Source: Stenotrophomonas maltophilia (GTDB lineage: Bacteria > Pseudomonadota > Gammaproteobacteria > Xanthomonadales > Xanthomonadaceae). From it: 64,000 bases of DNA. Where the stretch lies: contig NZ_CP090423.1 in assembly GCF_023518235.1 (NCBI RefSeq), forward strand, positions 2,604,001 through 2,668,000, written 5' to 3'. A program made the position numbers and the translations under genes. The stretch's first letter is position 1, and every line of letters starts with the position of its first letter. The notes below the pieces were generated by a model. That model saw only the letters and a program-made list of their open reading frames with translations. It did no database searches and was not told the origin of the DNA. This document shows, in pieces, positions 29,795 to 37,155 of the stretch.

Positions 29795-30274
29795 ATGCGC
29801 CGTGTTCTCGTACTTGCCGCCACCCACCTGCTTACGCTCGGCCTCGGCTTCGGCCTGGGCGTGTACCTGCTGCCGATCCTGATCGCCCCGGATGATCCGC
29901 CGGTCGCCCAGGTGCAGGCCGCCATGGGCGACGCCCGCTACCACACCCGCTTCCGCCGCGACCTCAAGGGCAGCGACGCAGTGCACTGGGCCGACGGCAA
30001 GGTCAGCGTCAGCGCGCGCCAGGTCGCGTTCGACGGCAAGATGGGCCCGGGGCCGGACTACAAGGTCTACCTGGTGCGCGACTTCGTCGACAACAAGGCC
30101 GACTTCCTGAAGATCAAGGCGCAGGCCCAGCGCATCGGCGAAGTGAAGACCTTCAACCGGTTCCTGGTCGACGTGCCTGAAAGCGTCAACGTGGACGACT
30201 ACACCACCGTGGTGGTGTGGTGCGAACGCTTCGAGCAGTTCATTTCCGCAGGCCAGTACCGCATGCCGGGTTGA
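29795..30274 (+). CDS. DM13-domain protein, membrane anchored
   Basis: 159 aa. A membrane segment at residues ~4-30 (uncleaved anchor or signal) is followed by a DM13 domain: SVSARQVAFDG, GPGPDYKVYLVRDFV, KTFNRFLVDVPESV and the closing VVWCERFEQFISAGQY with its conserved Cys. DM13 is proposed to be an electron-transfer domain using that Cys. GGAG sits 7 nt before the ATG. A TATAAA -10-like element is present at 29716-29721. Stands alone between the NRDE gene and rnpB. Confidence 0.82.
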   Translation: MRRVLVLAATHLLTLGLGFGLGVYLLPILIAPDDPPVAQVQAAMGDARYHTRFRRDLKGSDAVHWADGKVSVSARQVAFDGKMGPGPDYKVYLVRDFVDNKADFLKIKAQAQRIGEVKTFNRFLVDVPESVNVDDYTTVVVWCERFEQFISAGQYRMPG

Positions 30275-30304
30275 ACAACATCCCGAGCATCTGAACGGAG
30301 AGCA

Positions 30305-30350
30305 GCCGAGCATGGCTCGGCTCTACTGTAGAGCCGAGCCATGCTCGGCT
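30305..30350. repeat. Head-to-head SMAG pair
   Basis: GCCGAGCATGGCTCGGCTCTAC (30305-30326) faces GTAGAGCCGAGCCATGCTCGGC one base later. On the minus strand it follows rnpB at once and could terminate it. Confidence 0.75.
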
Positions 30351-30364
30351 TACCGTAAGAAAGA

Positions 30365-30720
30365 GGCGGAGCCGGCCGATAAGCCGGGTTCTGTCGTGGA
30401 CAGTCATTCCTCTAGGCGTTACGTCACCGCAACGCTCAAGCAACCTACCCGGATCCAACGCGGGCCGCGCCAAAGGATCCCTATTTGGTCTTGCTCCAGG
30501 TGGGGTTTGCCGTGCCGGTCTGTTGCCAGACTCGCGGTGCGCTCTTACCGCACCATTTCACCCTTACCGGCCTTCCGAAGAAGACGTAGGCGGTATCTTT
30601 CTGTTGCACTTTCCGTCGGCTTGCGCCGCCCAGGCGTTACCTGGCACCTTGCCCTATGGAGCCCGGACTTTCCTCGGCACCCCCGAAGGGATGACGCGAC
30701 TGTCTGGCCGGCTCCGCCAG
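30365..30720 (-). ncRNA. rnpB: RNase P RNA
   Basis: Bacterial type A RNase P RNA, the catalytic subunit for tRNA 5' maturation, about 356 nt. The P1 stem is formed by GGCGGAGCCGGCC at the 5' end (30708-30720) and its complement at the 3' end (30366-30378). Universal blocks on the minus strand are GAGGAAAGTCCGGGCTCC (CR I), GGGTAAGGG-type helices with GGTGAAATGGTGCGGTAAGAG, CAAACCCCACCTGGAGCAAG, and the 3' block AGAACCCGGCTTATCGG that pairs with the tRNA. A -10 TAGAAT lies at 30726-30731, 6 nt before the 5' end. Its position beside rsmI-lpoA-yraN is also seen in enterics. Confidence 0.96.
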
Positions 30721-30758
30721 CGCGCATTCTAGCGCACGCGGGGGGTTTCTGCCCGGCG

Positions 30759-31577
30759 CTACCGGCCGTACAACGCCTTGCGCGGCGCGCCGGTCAACTC
30801 GGCCGCCAGCTTGGCGGCAGTCGACGGCGGCAGATGTTCACTCAGTTTGGCGTACACCCGGCGGCCATGCGCCAGCTGCGCTTCCTCATCATCGCCGGCG
30901 CCCTGCACCATCACCACGAACTCGCCCTTGCGCTGGTTCTCGTCGGCCTCGACCTGGGCCAGCAGGCCAGCCAGATCGCCATCGAGCACGGTTTCGAACA
31001 GCTTGGTCAGCTCGCGCGCCAGCACCGCCGGGCGCTCGCCGCCGAAGATCGCCGCCATGTCGGCCAGCGATTCGGCGATGCGATGCGAGGATTCGTAGAA
31101 CACCATCGTGCGCACTTCACCGGCCAGCGCCTGCAGGCGGTCGCGGCGGCCGCTGGCCTTGGCCGGCAGGAAGCCTTCGAAGCTGAAACGGTCGCTGGGC
31201 AGGCCGGCCACGCTCAGCGCGGCGATGGCGGCACAGGCCCCGGGAATCGGGCTGACCTTGATGCCGGCCGCGCGGGCAGCACGCACCAGGCGGAAACCGG
31301 GGTCACTGACCAGCGGGGTGCCGGCATCGCTGACCAGCGCCAGCGACTCGCCGGCCTGCAGGCGCGACACCAGGCGCTGCGCGAGGGCCTCCTCATTGTG
31401 TTCGTGCAGGGCCACCAGCGGCTGCTGGATGCCGAAATGGGACAGCAGCTGGCCGCTGCGGCGGGTGTCCTCGGCACAGATGGCGGCCACCGAACGCAGC
31501 ACCTCCTGCGCGCGCGGGCTCAGATCGGCCAGGTTGCCGATCGGGGTGGCGACGACGTACAGGGTTGGCACACTCAT
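30759..31577 (-). CDS. rsmI: 16S rRNA (cytidine-1402-2'-O) methyltransferase
   Basis: 272 aa from ATG 31577 (MSVPTLYVVATPIGNL); a GTG at 31592 would add five residues. Tetrapyrrole-methylase fold, SAM-dependent, partner of RsmH on C1402. Conserved TPIGNLADLSPRA, AICAEDTRRSGQLL, VSDAGTPLVSDPG and PGACAAIAALSVAGL. The very long open frame reaching 33461 is a shadow over lpoA. Divergent from lpoA. Confidence 0.95.
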   Translation of the reverse strand: MSVPTLYVVATPIGNLADLSPRAQEVLRSVAAICAEDTRRSGQLLSHFGIQQPLVALHEHNEEALAQRLVSRLQAGESLALVSDAGTPLVSDPGFRLVRAARAAGIKVSPIPGACAAIAALSVAGLPSDRFSFEGFLPAKASGRRDRLQALAGEVRTMVFYESSHRIAESLADMAAIFGGERPAVLARELTKLFETVLDGDLAGLLAQVEADENQRKGEFVVMVQGAGDDEEAQLAHGRRVYAKLSEHLPPSTAAKLAAELTGAPRKALYGR

Positions 31578-31658
31578 TTCAGCGGTACTCACGGGGCAAG
31601 GGTAGAATCGTAGCGTGTACCCGGCCAAGGCCGCTGCCCTCATCGCATGGACCCGATC

Positions 31659-33380
31659 ATGAACAAGCCCGCCGCACGGATCTCCGCCCTGTCGTTGTCG
31701 CTGCTGCTGATGGCTGGCTGTGCCACCACCAGCCTGACCAGCGCGCCCGAATCGCCGGGCCAGAGCCAGGCGCTGGCGCTGATCGAACAGGGCAAGCCGC
31801 GCGACGCCGCGCTGCAGCTGGAAGGCCTGGCCGCCACCCTGCGCGGCGGTGCCCGCGCCAACGCCCTGGCCGATGCCGCCTGGGCCTGGAACCTGGCCGG
31901 CGACAGTGCCCGCGCACGCAGCCTGCTGGGCCAGCTCACCGCCCGCCAGCTGAGCGGTGCCAGCCTGCAGCGCTACCAGCTGACCGGCGCCGAGCTGGCA
32001 CTGGCCGACAAGCAGCCGGCGCAGGCGCTGGCGCTGCTGAAGGACAGCGGCGACAACGTGCTGCCGGCGCTGCGCACGCGCTGGTACCTGGCCCGCGCCA
32101 CTGCCCTGCAGGGTACCGGTGACAGCTTCGGCGCTGCTGCCGAACGTGCCCGCGCGCATGCCGGCCTGACCGGCACCGCCCGCAACGAGAACCAGTCGGC
32201 CATCGCCGGCCTGCTCGGCACCCTCGACGACACCACCCTGCGCAGCCGCGCCGCCGCGCTGCCGGCCAACGACCCGCTGTACAACTTCGCCGGCCGCGCA
32301 CTGATCGCGCGTGGCCTGCCGCTGCCGCGCCCGTTCGACCGCGATGGCGCGGCCCAGTTCGATACCAGCAAGCGCCCGCCGGCGCTGAGCGATGGCTACC
32401 GCCCGCCGGTCAAGCTGGCCGTGCTGCTGCCGCTCAGCGGCCGCCTGGCCACCGCCGCGCAGCCGGTGCGCGATGGCCTGCTGGCCGCGTACTACGGCGA
32501 GACCCGCCGCCGCCCGGACATCACCTTCATCGATACCGCCGGCACCGCAGCCGGTGCGCTGGCCGCCTATGACAAGGCCGTCAGCGCCGGCGCCGACTTC
32601 GTGGTCGGCCCGCTCGGCCGCGACGAAGTGGACGCGGTGTATGGGCGCCAGCAGCTGAAAGTGCCGGTGCTGGCGCTGAACCGTGGCAAGGACGCACCGC
32701 CGGCCGGCAGTGCCGGTTTCTCGCTGGCACCGGAAGACGACGGTATCGTCGCCGCCGAATACCTGCGTGGCCGCGAGCGCGGCAAGGCGCTGGTGATCAA
32801 CAGCGCCGACGACACCGGCCGCCGTGCCGCTGCCGCTTTTGCCCAGCGCTTCGCCCAGCGTGGCGGCCAGGTGGTGGCCACGATCGGCGTCAGCGATGCG
32901 GTCGGCGATGTCGGTGCACAGATACGCAATGCCGGCCAGGTCGATGCCGTGTTCCTGGCCGTGCGCGCGCCGCAGGCCCGGCTGCTGGCGCCGCAGCTGG
33001 CACTGGCCGGCGCCGGTGGTGCCACCCGCGTGGGCACCTCGCAGCTGACTGTCGGCAGCGGCAAGGTGGAAGAAGACGTGGCGCTGGACGGCATCGTCTA
33101 CCCGAACGAAGCCTGGAACGTGCGCAGCGTGTCCGGCCTGCCCTCGGCCAGCCAGGTCGCCAGTACCCTGCCCAGCGCACGCGGTGCCGCCGGCCGCCTG
33201 TTCGCCTTCGGCGCCGATGCCTGGAAGATCACCGCTTACCTGGACAAGCTGTCCAACGAGGGCGGCCTGGATGGTGCGACCGGCACCCTGTTCCTGGACA
33301 GCAACGGCAACATCCTGCGCCAGCCGGCCTGGTCCACCTTCAATGGCGGCCGGCCGATGCCGATCGTCGGTGGTCGCTGA
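31659..33380 (+). CDS. lpoA: Penicillin-binding protein activator LpoA
   Basis: 573 aa from ATG 31659 ([20 protein letters not shown]); an ATG at 31647 adds four residues. Lipoprotein with lipobox LMAGC (Cys21). Outer-membrane lipoprotein that reaches through peptidoglycan to activate PBP1a. The N-terminal TPR-like helical region (residues ~40-230) is followed by a periplasmic-binding-protein-like domain (from [20 protein letters not shown]) ending [14 protein letters not shown]. The rsmI-lpoA-yraN arrangement is the conserved yraLMN neighbourhood. Confidence 0.93.
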   Translation: MNKPAARISALSLSLLLMAGCATTSLTSAPESPGQSQALALIEQGKPRDAALQLEGLAATLRGGARANALADAAWAWNLAGDSARARSLLGQLTARQLSGASLQRYQLTGAELALADKQPAQALALLKDSGDNVLPALRTRWYLARATALQGTGDSFGAAAERARAHAGLTGTARNENQSAIAGLLGTLDDTTLRSRAAALPANDPLYNFAGRALIARGLPLPRPFDRDGAAQFDTSKRPPALSDGYRPPVKLAVLLPLSGRLATAAQPVRDGLLAAYYGETRRRPDITFIDTAGTAAGALAAYDKAVSAGADFVVGPLGRDEVDAVYGRQQLKVPVLALNRGKDAPPAGSAGFSLAPEDDGIVAAEYLRGRERGKALVINSADDTGRRAAAAFAQRFAQRGGQVVATIGVSDAVGDVGAQIRNAGQVDAVFLAVRAPQARLLAPQLALAGAGGATRVGTSQLTVGSGKVEEDVALDGIVYPNEAWNVRSVSGLPSASQVASTLPSARGAAGRLFAFGADAWKITAYLDKLSNEGGLDGATGTLFLDSNGNILRQPAWSTFNGGRPMPIVGGR

Positions 33381-33738
33381 GCGCAGCCAACGGGGCTCGG
33401 CGGTGGAAGCCGCCGCCGAGCAGCATCTGCAACAGGCCGGCTTGTTGCCGCGCGCGCGCAACGTGCGTTATCGCGGCGGTGAACTGGACCTGGTGATGGA
33501 CGACGCCGGCACCGTGGTGTTCGTGGAAGTGCGTTACCGCGCGCGATCTGATTTCGGTGGCGGTGCGGCCTCGGTGGATGTACGCAAATGCCGACGTGTG
33601 GCGCATGCCGCGTTGTTGTACCTGCAGGACCATCCGGCGCTGGCCGATGCGCCTTGCCGCTTTGATGTGGTGGAAGCCACGGGTGAACCGCCGCAGCTGC
33701 ATTGGCTGCGCGATGCGTTCCGGTTGGATGATTGCTGA
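33370..33738 (+). CDS. yraN: YraN/UPF0102-family nuclease-like protein
   Basis: 122 aa from the GTG at 33370, which overlaps the lpoA end by 11 nt; no ATG fits before the conserved region. UPF0102 has a restriction-endonuclease-like fold: [13 protein letters not shown] helix, [12 protein letters not shown] (Glu and Asp of the PD-(D/E)XK site) and VVFVEVRYR. The usual family motif is EVKxR; here Arg replaces Lys, which may alter or abolish cleavage. Biological role unknown. Confidence 0.87.
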   Translation: MVAERSQRGSAVEAAAEQHLQQAGLLPRARNVRYRGGELDLVMDDAGTVVFVEVRYRARSDFGGGAASVDVRKCRRVAHAALLYLQDHPALADAPCRFDVVEATGEPPQLHWLRDAFRLDDC

Positions 33739-34346
33739 TGCCTTCGATCATCACCCATGCCGCTGTGCCGCTGGCGCTGTGGTGCGCCGCCGATCGTGGC
33801 CGCATTCCGGCGTGGCTGCTGGCTGCGGGTGTGGTCGCGGCCATGCTGCCCGATGCCGATGTGCTGGCGTTCGCGCTGCACATTCCCTATGCCGATGCGT
33901 TCGGCCATCGGGGTGCCAGCCATTCGTTGTTGTTTGCCAGCGTGATGGCGGCGTTGGCCGCGGTGTTGGCGTTCTTTGGTAGCGGCCGACCTGGGTCGGC
34001 GGTTTCGTGCCAACCAAGGGTGGCACCTACCACGGCGCGGCCAACGGTGGCGTCCACCGTACAGGCGGCGGTATTCGTGTTCATCTGCGCCGCCAGCCAT
34101 CCCCTGCTCGACGCGATGACCTCCGGCGGCCTTGGCGTTGCCCTGGCCTGGCCATGGAGCGAACAGCGCTTCTTCGCGCCCTGGCGACCCATCCGCGTTT
34201 CGCCTTTTGCCCCGCAGTTCTTCAGCGCGCGCGGCATCGCCACCCTGCTCTCGGAACTGCGCTGGGTGTGGCTGCCGCTCGCCGGCGCCGTTGTTGCCTG
34301 GAAACTGATTCAACCCGCTCCTGCTTCCCCACGAGATCTGCCATGA
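33738..34346 (+). CDS. DUF457/YdjM-like membrane metal-dependent hydrolase
   Basis: 202 aa, start ATG 33738 overlapping the yraN stop (TGATG). About four membrane helices. Family markers are the N-terminal [39 protein letters not shown] (the DxD/H-HRG-SH metal motif), and SHPLLDAMTSGG-G. The E. coli relative YdjM is a LexA-regulated inner membrane protein; function is unclear. A 52-bp SMAG pair (33979-34030) is inserted in frame and encodes most of the Arg/Pro-rich loop SGRPGSAVSCQPRVAPTT between two helices. Confidence 0.8.
   Translation: MPSIITHAAVPLALWCAADRGRIPAWLLAAGVVAAMLPDADVLAFALHIPYADAFGHRGASHSLLFASVMAALAAVLAFFGSGRPGSAVSCQPRVAPTTARPTVASTVQAAVFVFICAASHPLLDAMTSGGLGVALAWPWSEQRFFAPWRPIRVSPFAPQFFSARGIATLLSELRWVWLPLAGAVVAWKLIQPAPASPRDLP
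33979..34030. repeat. Complete SMAG pair inside a coding region
   Basis: GTAGCGGCCGACC-TG-GGTCGGC (33979 on) faces GTGCCAACCAAGGGTGGCACCTAC (34007-34030). GTAG and CTAC ends mark an intact head-to-head unit within the DUF457 gene. Confidence 0.75.
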
Positions 34347-35728
34347 GTATTGCCCTGCCCGCTGCCCTGGTTGCCGAACTGTCTGCCCTGCTGGGCGCGG
34401 AGGGCTGGCGCATGGATGACGGCGCGCTGGAGGCAAACGCACAGGACAACTCGTGGCGTCATCAACGCCCTGCCGCCGTCGCGCTGCCCGCCAGCGTCGA
34501 ACAGGTGCAGGCACTGGTACGTGCGTGCCGCGCCCATCACGTAGCGCTGGTCGCGCGCGGTGCCGGCACCGGCACCACCGGTGCTGCCGTACCACTGCCG
34601 GGCAGCATCGTGCTGTCGTTCACCCGCATGGACCGCATCGTGGAGATCCGGGCCGGCGATCGTTGCGCCGTGGTGCAACCGGGTGTGTTGAACGGCACCC
34701 TGCAGCAGGCACTCGCCCCGCACGGCCTGTTCTGGGCACCGGACCCGTCCAGCGCGGAGATCTGTAGCATCGGCGGCAACCTGGCCTGCAATGCCGGCGG
34801 CCCGCGCGCGGTGAAGTACGGCACCAGCCGCGACAACGTGCTGGGCCTGGTGGCGGTGACCGGCACCGGCGAGGTGATCCGCTGTGGCGGCGCCTACACC
34901 AAGGATGCCACCGGCTACGACCTCACTCACCTGCTGGTGGGCAGCGAAGGTACGCTGGCACTGATCGTGGAGGCTACCCTCAAGCTGACGCCGCTGCCGG
35001 TCAGCCAGGCCGGCCTGCGCGTGCTGTATCGCGATGCCGATGCTGCCGCTGCTGCGGTGTCACGCCTGATGTCGCAGCCGGTGGTGCCGACGCGTCTGGA
35101 ATTCATGGACGCACGCAGCCTGGAGCTGCTGCGCCTCAACGGCGCCGAGGTGCCGGAAGCTGGCGCGATGCTGCTCGTCGAAGCCGATGGTGATCACGAC
35201 ACCCTGCCCTACCTGCTGCAGGCGCTGGCAACTGCCGCCGAAGGCGACGGCATGATCGAACTGGACGTGGCGATGGAAGGCCGCGCGCGCGACCAGCTGT
35301 GGGCCGCACGCAAAGCGCTGTCGCCGGCACTGCGCAGTGTGGCACCGGGCAAGATCAACGAAGACGTGGTGGTGCCGGTGTCGCGCATTCCCGATCTGGT
35401 GGCGGGCGTGCAGGCCCTGGCGCGCGAGTATGTGCTGACCATCGTCACCTTCGGCCATGCCGGTAACGGCAACCTGCACGTCAACATCCTCTATCACCCA
35501 GATGACGCCGACGAAAACGCACGTGCGCATGCCGCGCTGCCGAAGATCTTCGAACTGACGTTGGCGCTGGGCGGAACGCTGTCCGGCGAACATGGCATCG
35601 GCCTGGCCAAGCGCGATTTCATGGCGCAGGCGTTCACCCCGGCAACACTGGCAACGATGCGCGCGATCAAGGCCGCCCTGGATCCGGACGGCATCCTCAA
35701 CCCGGGCAAGGTGCTGCCGCCTGGGTGA
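34343..35728 (+). CDS. FAD-linked 2-hydroxyacid oxidase/dehydrogenase (GlcD-like)
   Basis: 461 aa, start ATG 34343 overlapping the previous stop (ATGA). The N-terminal PCMH/VAO FAD domain shows LVARGAGTGTTGAAVPLPGS, SSAEICSIGGNLACNAGGPR and GTLALIVEATLKL. The C-terminal cap holds FGHAGNGNLHVNI (metal/substrate His residues) and GTLSGEHGIGLAKRDFM. This combination fits D-lactate, glycolate or D-2-hydroxyglutarate dehydrogenases (GlcD/Dld2 group). No GlcE/GlcF subunits are adjacent, which favours a stand-alone D-lactate or D-2-hydroxyacid enzyme. Last gene of the lpoA-yraN-DUF457 run. Confidence 0.85.
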   Translation: MSIALPAALVAELSALLGAEGWRMDDGALEANAQDNSWRHQRPAAVALPASVEQVQALVRACRAHHVALVARGAGTGTTGAAVPLPGSIVLSFTRMDRIVEIRAGDRCAVVQPGVLNGTLQQALAPHGLFWAPDPSSAEICSIGGNLACNAGGPRAVKYGTSRDNVLGLVAVTGTGEVIRCGGAYTKDATGYDLTHLLVGSEGTLALIVEATLKLTPLPVSQAGLRVLYRDADAAAAAVSRLMSQPVVPTRLEFMDARSLELLRLNGAEVPEAGAMLLVEADGDHDTLPYLLQALATAAEGDGMIELDVAMEGRARDQLWAARKALSPALRSVAPGKINEDVVVPVSRIPDLVAGVQALAREYVLTIVTFGHAGNGNLHVNILYHPDDADENARAHAALPKIFELTLALGGTLSGEHGIGLAKRDFMAQAFTPATLATMRAIKAALDPDGILNPGKVLPPG

Positions 35729-35754
35729 TGCAGGCCGATGCATCCACCGCACTG

Positions 35755-35843
35755 GAGAGCCGAGCCCATGCTCGGCTGCCGTCCGCTCAGGTCACGATGA
35801 CCCCGCGCTTGGCGCGGTGAGCCGAGCGTGGGCTCGGCTCTAC
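35755..35843. repeat. SMAG pair after the FAD oxidase
   Basis: Two inverted GCCGAGC...GCTCGGC palindromes, the second ending in CTAC at 35843, with a GCGC-rich inner stem. They lie between two convergent genes (stop 35728 and stop 35884). Confidence 0.7.
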
Positions 35844-35883
35844 ATCGGGCTGCAATGGCGGTACATGCGCATCCACGGTTGAC

Positions 35884-37155
35884 TCACGGCTCCGAATCGA
35901 ACACCACGGTTACATCGCCGTGCCAGCGCGACTGCGGTGCCTTCAGCATCTCCGCCACGGCCGGGCCGCTGGCGGCGAAGCGCAATCTTGAATGTCGGTT
36001 CTGAAGATACGAGTTCGGCGTGAAGCGTGGCGCGACCTGGCCACTTCGCTCGCTGACCAACGGCGTGTTCTGCGCGAACCCACCGCTGTGCATCGCGCGC
36101 ATGCCCGGCATCGTCACGTCCACATCGATCGGCACGACTTCCCGCGTGGCAGCGTTGGCAATGCCACACTGGCCACCCACGTCATGCTCGCAGCGCATCT
36201 TGACGCTGAACTCATTGGAACTGGTCAGCAGGAACGGCAGTTCCTGCTGCAGGCGCGGCGGCGCCTTGCCATGCACCGTCCACTGGCTCCAACCCCCCAC
36301 CGGTGCCAGGCTGACCTTCGGGTTCGCCTCGGTGAAGGTGACCTGGAACTCGTGGGAAACGGTCAGCGTGAAATTGATGATCAACTCGCTATCGGACGGA
36401 CGGGCATTGTTGCCGAAGTCGAAGTCACCGCCCGGGCCCAGCCTGAGATGCAGCTGGCCGGTGTACTCGCCTGATTCCATGGCCAGCGGATTCGGTGACC
36501 GCATCAGGTAGCCGATGCTCACGTCGGTCAGCAGCATTCCTTCCTCGAACGCGAAGTTGGTGCGCTTGGTGCAGGTCGGGCTGGACTCGGGGAAACGCCA
36601 GCCGTAGCGGAGAATGAAGAGGCTGACCTCTGCATAGTTCATGTTCCCGCAGCCCGGCGGCGCGTAGTTCCACGCGTAGCCCTGCCACAGATTGTGATGC
36701 CCCTGCGACACGTTGGGGTGCCCGGTGATGTCATGCACGCTGCGCGGTAGGCGATAGGTTGAACCGAAGAACGACACGCGCCACTCCGTTTCCGCGGTTC
36801 GGCCGGTCGCCGCATGCACGAGCTGCACTTTGCGCCATGCACTGGGCACCCTGAACAACGCCTGGTTCGAGAGATCCGCACTGGGGCTGAACGCCCCATA
36901 GGACACGTAGAAGGGGAGCTGCACGCTCTTCTCGTCTGGACTGCACAGGCCAGGCCGCGTGCACAAACCACCATTGGGCGTGTCATTGGTGAACGCGTTG
37001 CGCGTGGGTTCCAGCGCGCTGGGCGCGAAACTGGCCTGGATCGATACCTGTGCCGCTGCGGCAGTGCCCGCCACGGTCCCCATCAACGCGGCTACCCACA
37101 GCCGTGGAAGAACGCCACACCACATCATTCGACTCCTCTTGGCCTGCTGGTTCAT
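35884..37155 (-). CDS. Alpha-fimbria tip adhesin (CblD/CfaE-like)
   Basis: 423 aa from the ATG at 37155 that overlaps the usher stop (ATGA). Signal peptide cleaved after GTAAAA. The mature protein resembles the minor tip subunits of CFA/I-type and cable pili (CfaE, CblD): VSIQASFAPSALEPTRNAF at the start, a long N-terminal adhesin domain with several Cys pairs (GGLCTRPGLCSPDEK, PPGCGNMNYAEVSLF), and a C-terminal pilin domain with MRCEHDVGGQCGIANA and ending GDVTVVFDSEP. It is the distal gene of a four-gene operon (chaperone, major pilin, usher, tip), the cblBACD/cfaABCE order. Receptor not predictable. Confidence 0.83.
   Translation of the reverse strand: MNQQAKRSRMMWCGVLPRLWVAALMGTVAGTAAAAQVSIQASFAPSALEPTRNAFTNDTPNGGLCTRPGLCSPDEKSVQLPFYVSYGAFSPSADLSNQALFRVPSAWRKVQLVHAATGRTAETEWRVSFFGSTYRLPRSVHDITGHPNVSQGHHNLWQGYAWNYAPPGCGNMNYAEVSLFILRYGWRFPESSPTCTKRTNFAFEEGMLLTDVSIGYLMRSPNPLAMESGEYTGQLHLRLGPGGDFDFGNNARPSDSELIINFTLTVSHEFQVTFTEANPKVSLAPVGGWSQWTVHGKAPPRLQQELPFLLTSSNEFSVKMRCEHDVGGQCGIANAATREVVPIDVDVTMPGMRAMHSGGFAQNTPLVSERSGQVAPRFTPNSYLQNRHSRLRFAASGPAVAEMLKAPQSRWHGDVTVVFDSEP

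Noticed and set aside
30759..33461. 900-codon minus-strand frame covering lpoA and rsmI
   Set aside because: Only its last 272 residues are a real protein (RsmI). The upstream part is Gly/Ala/Gln-rich shadow of lpoA.
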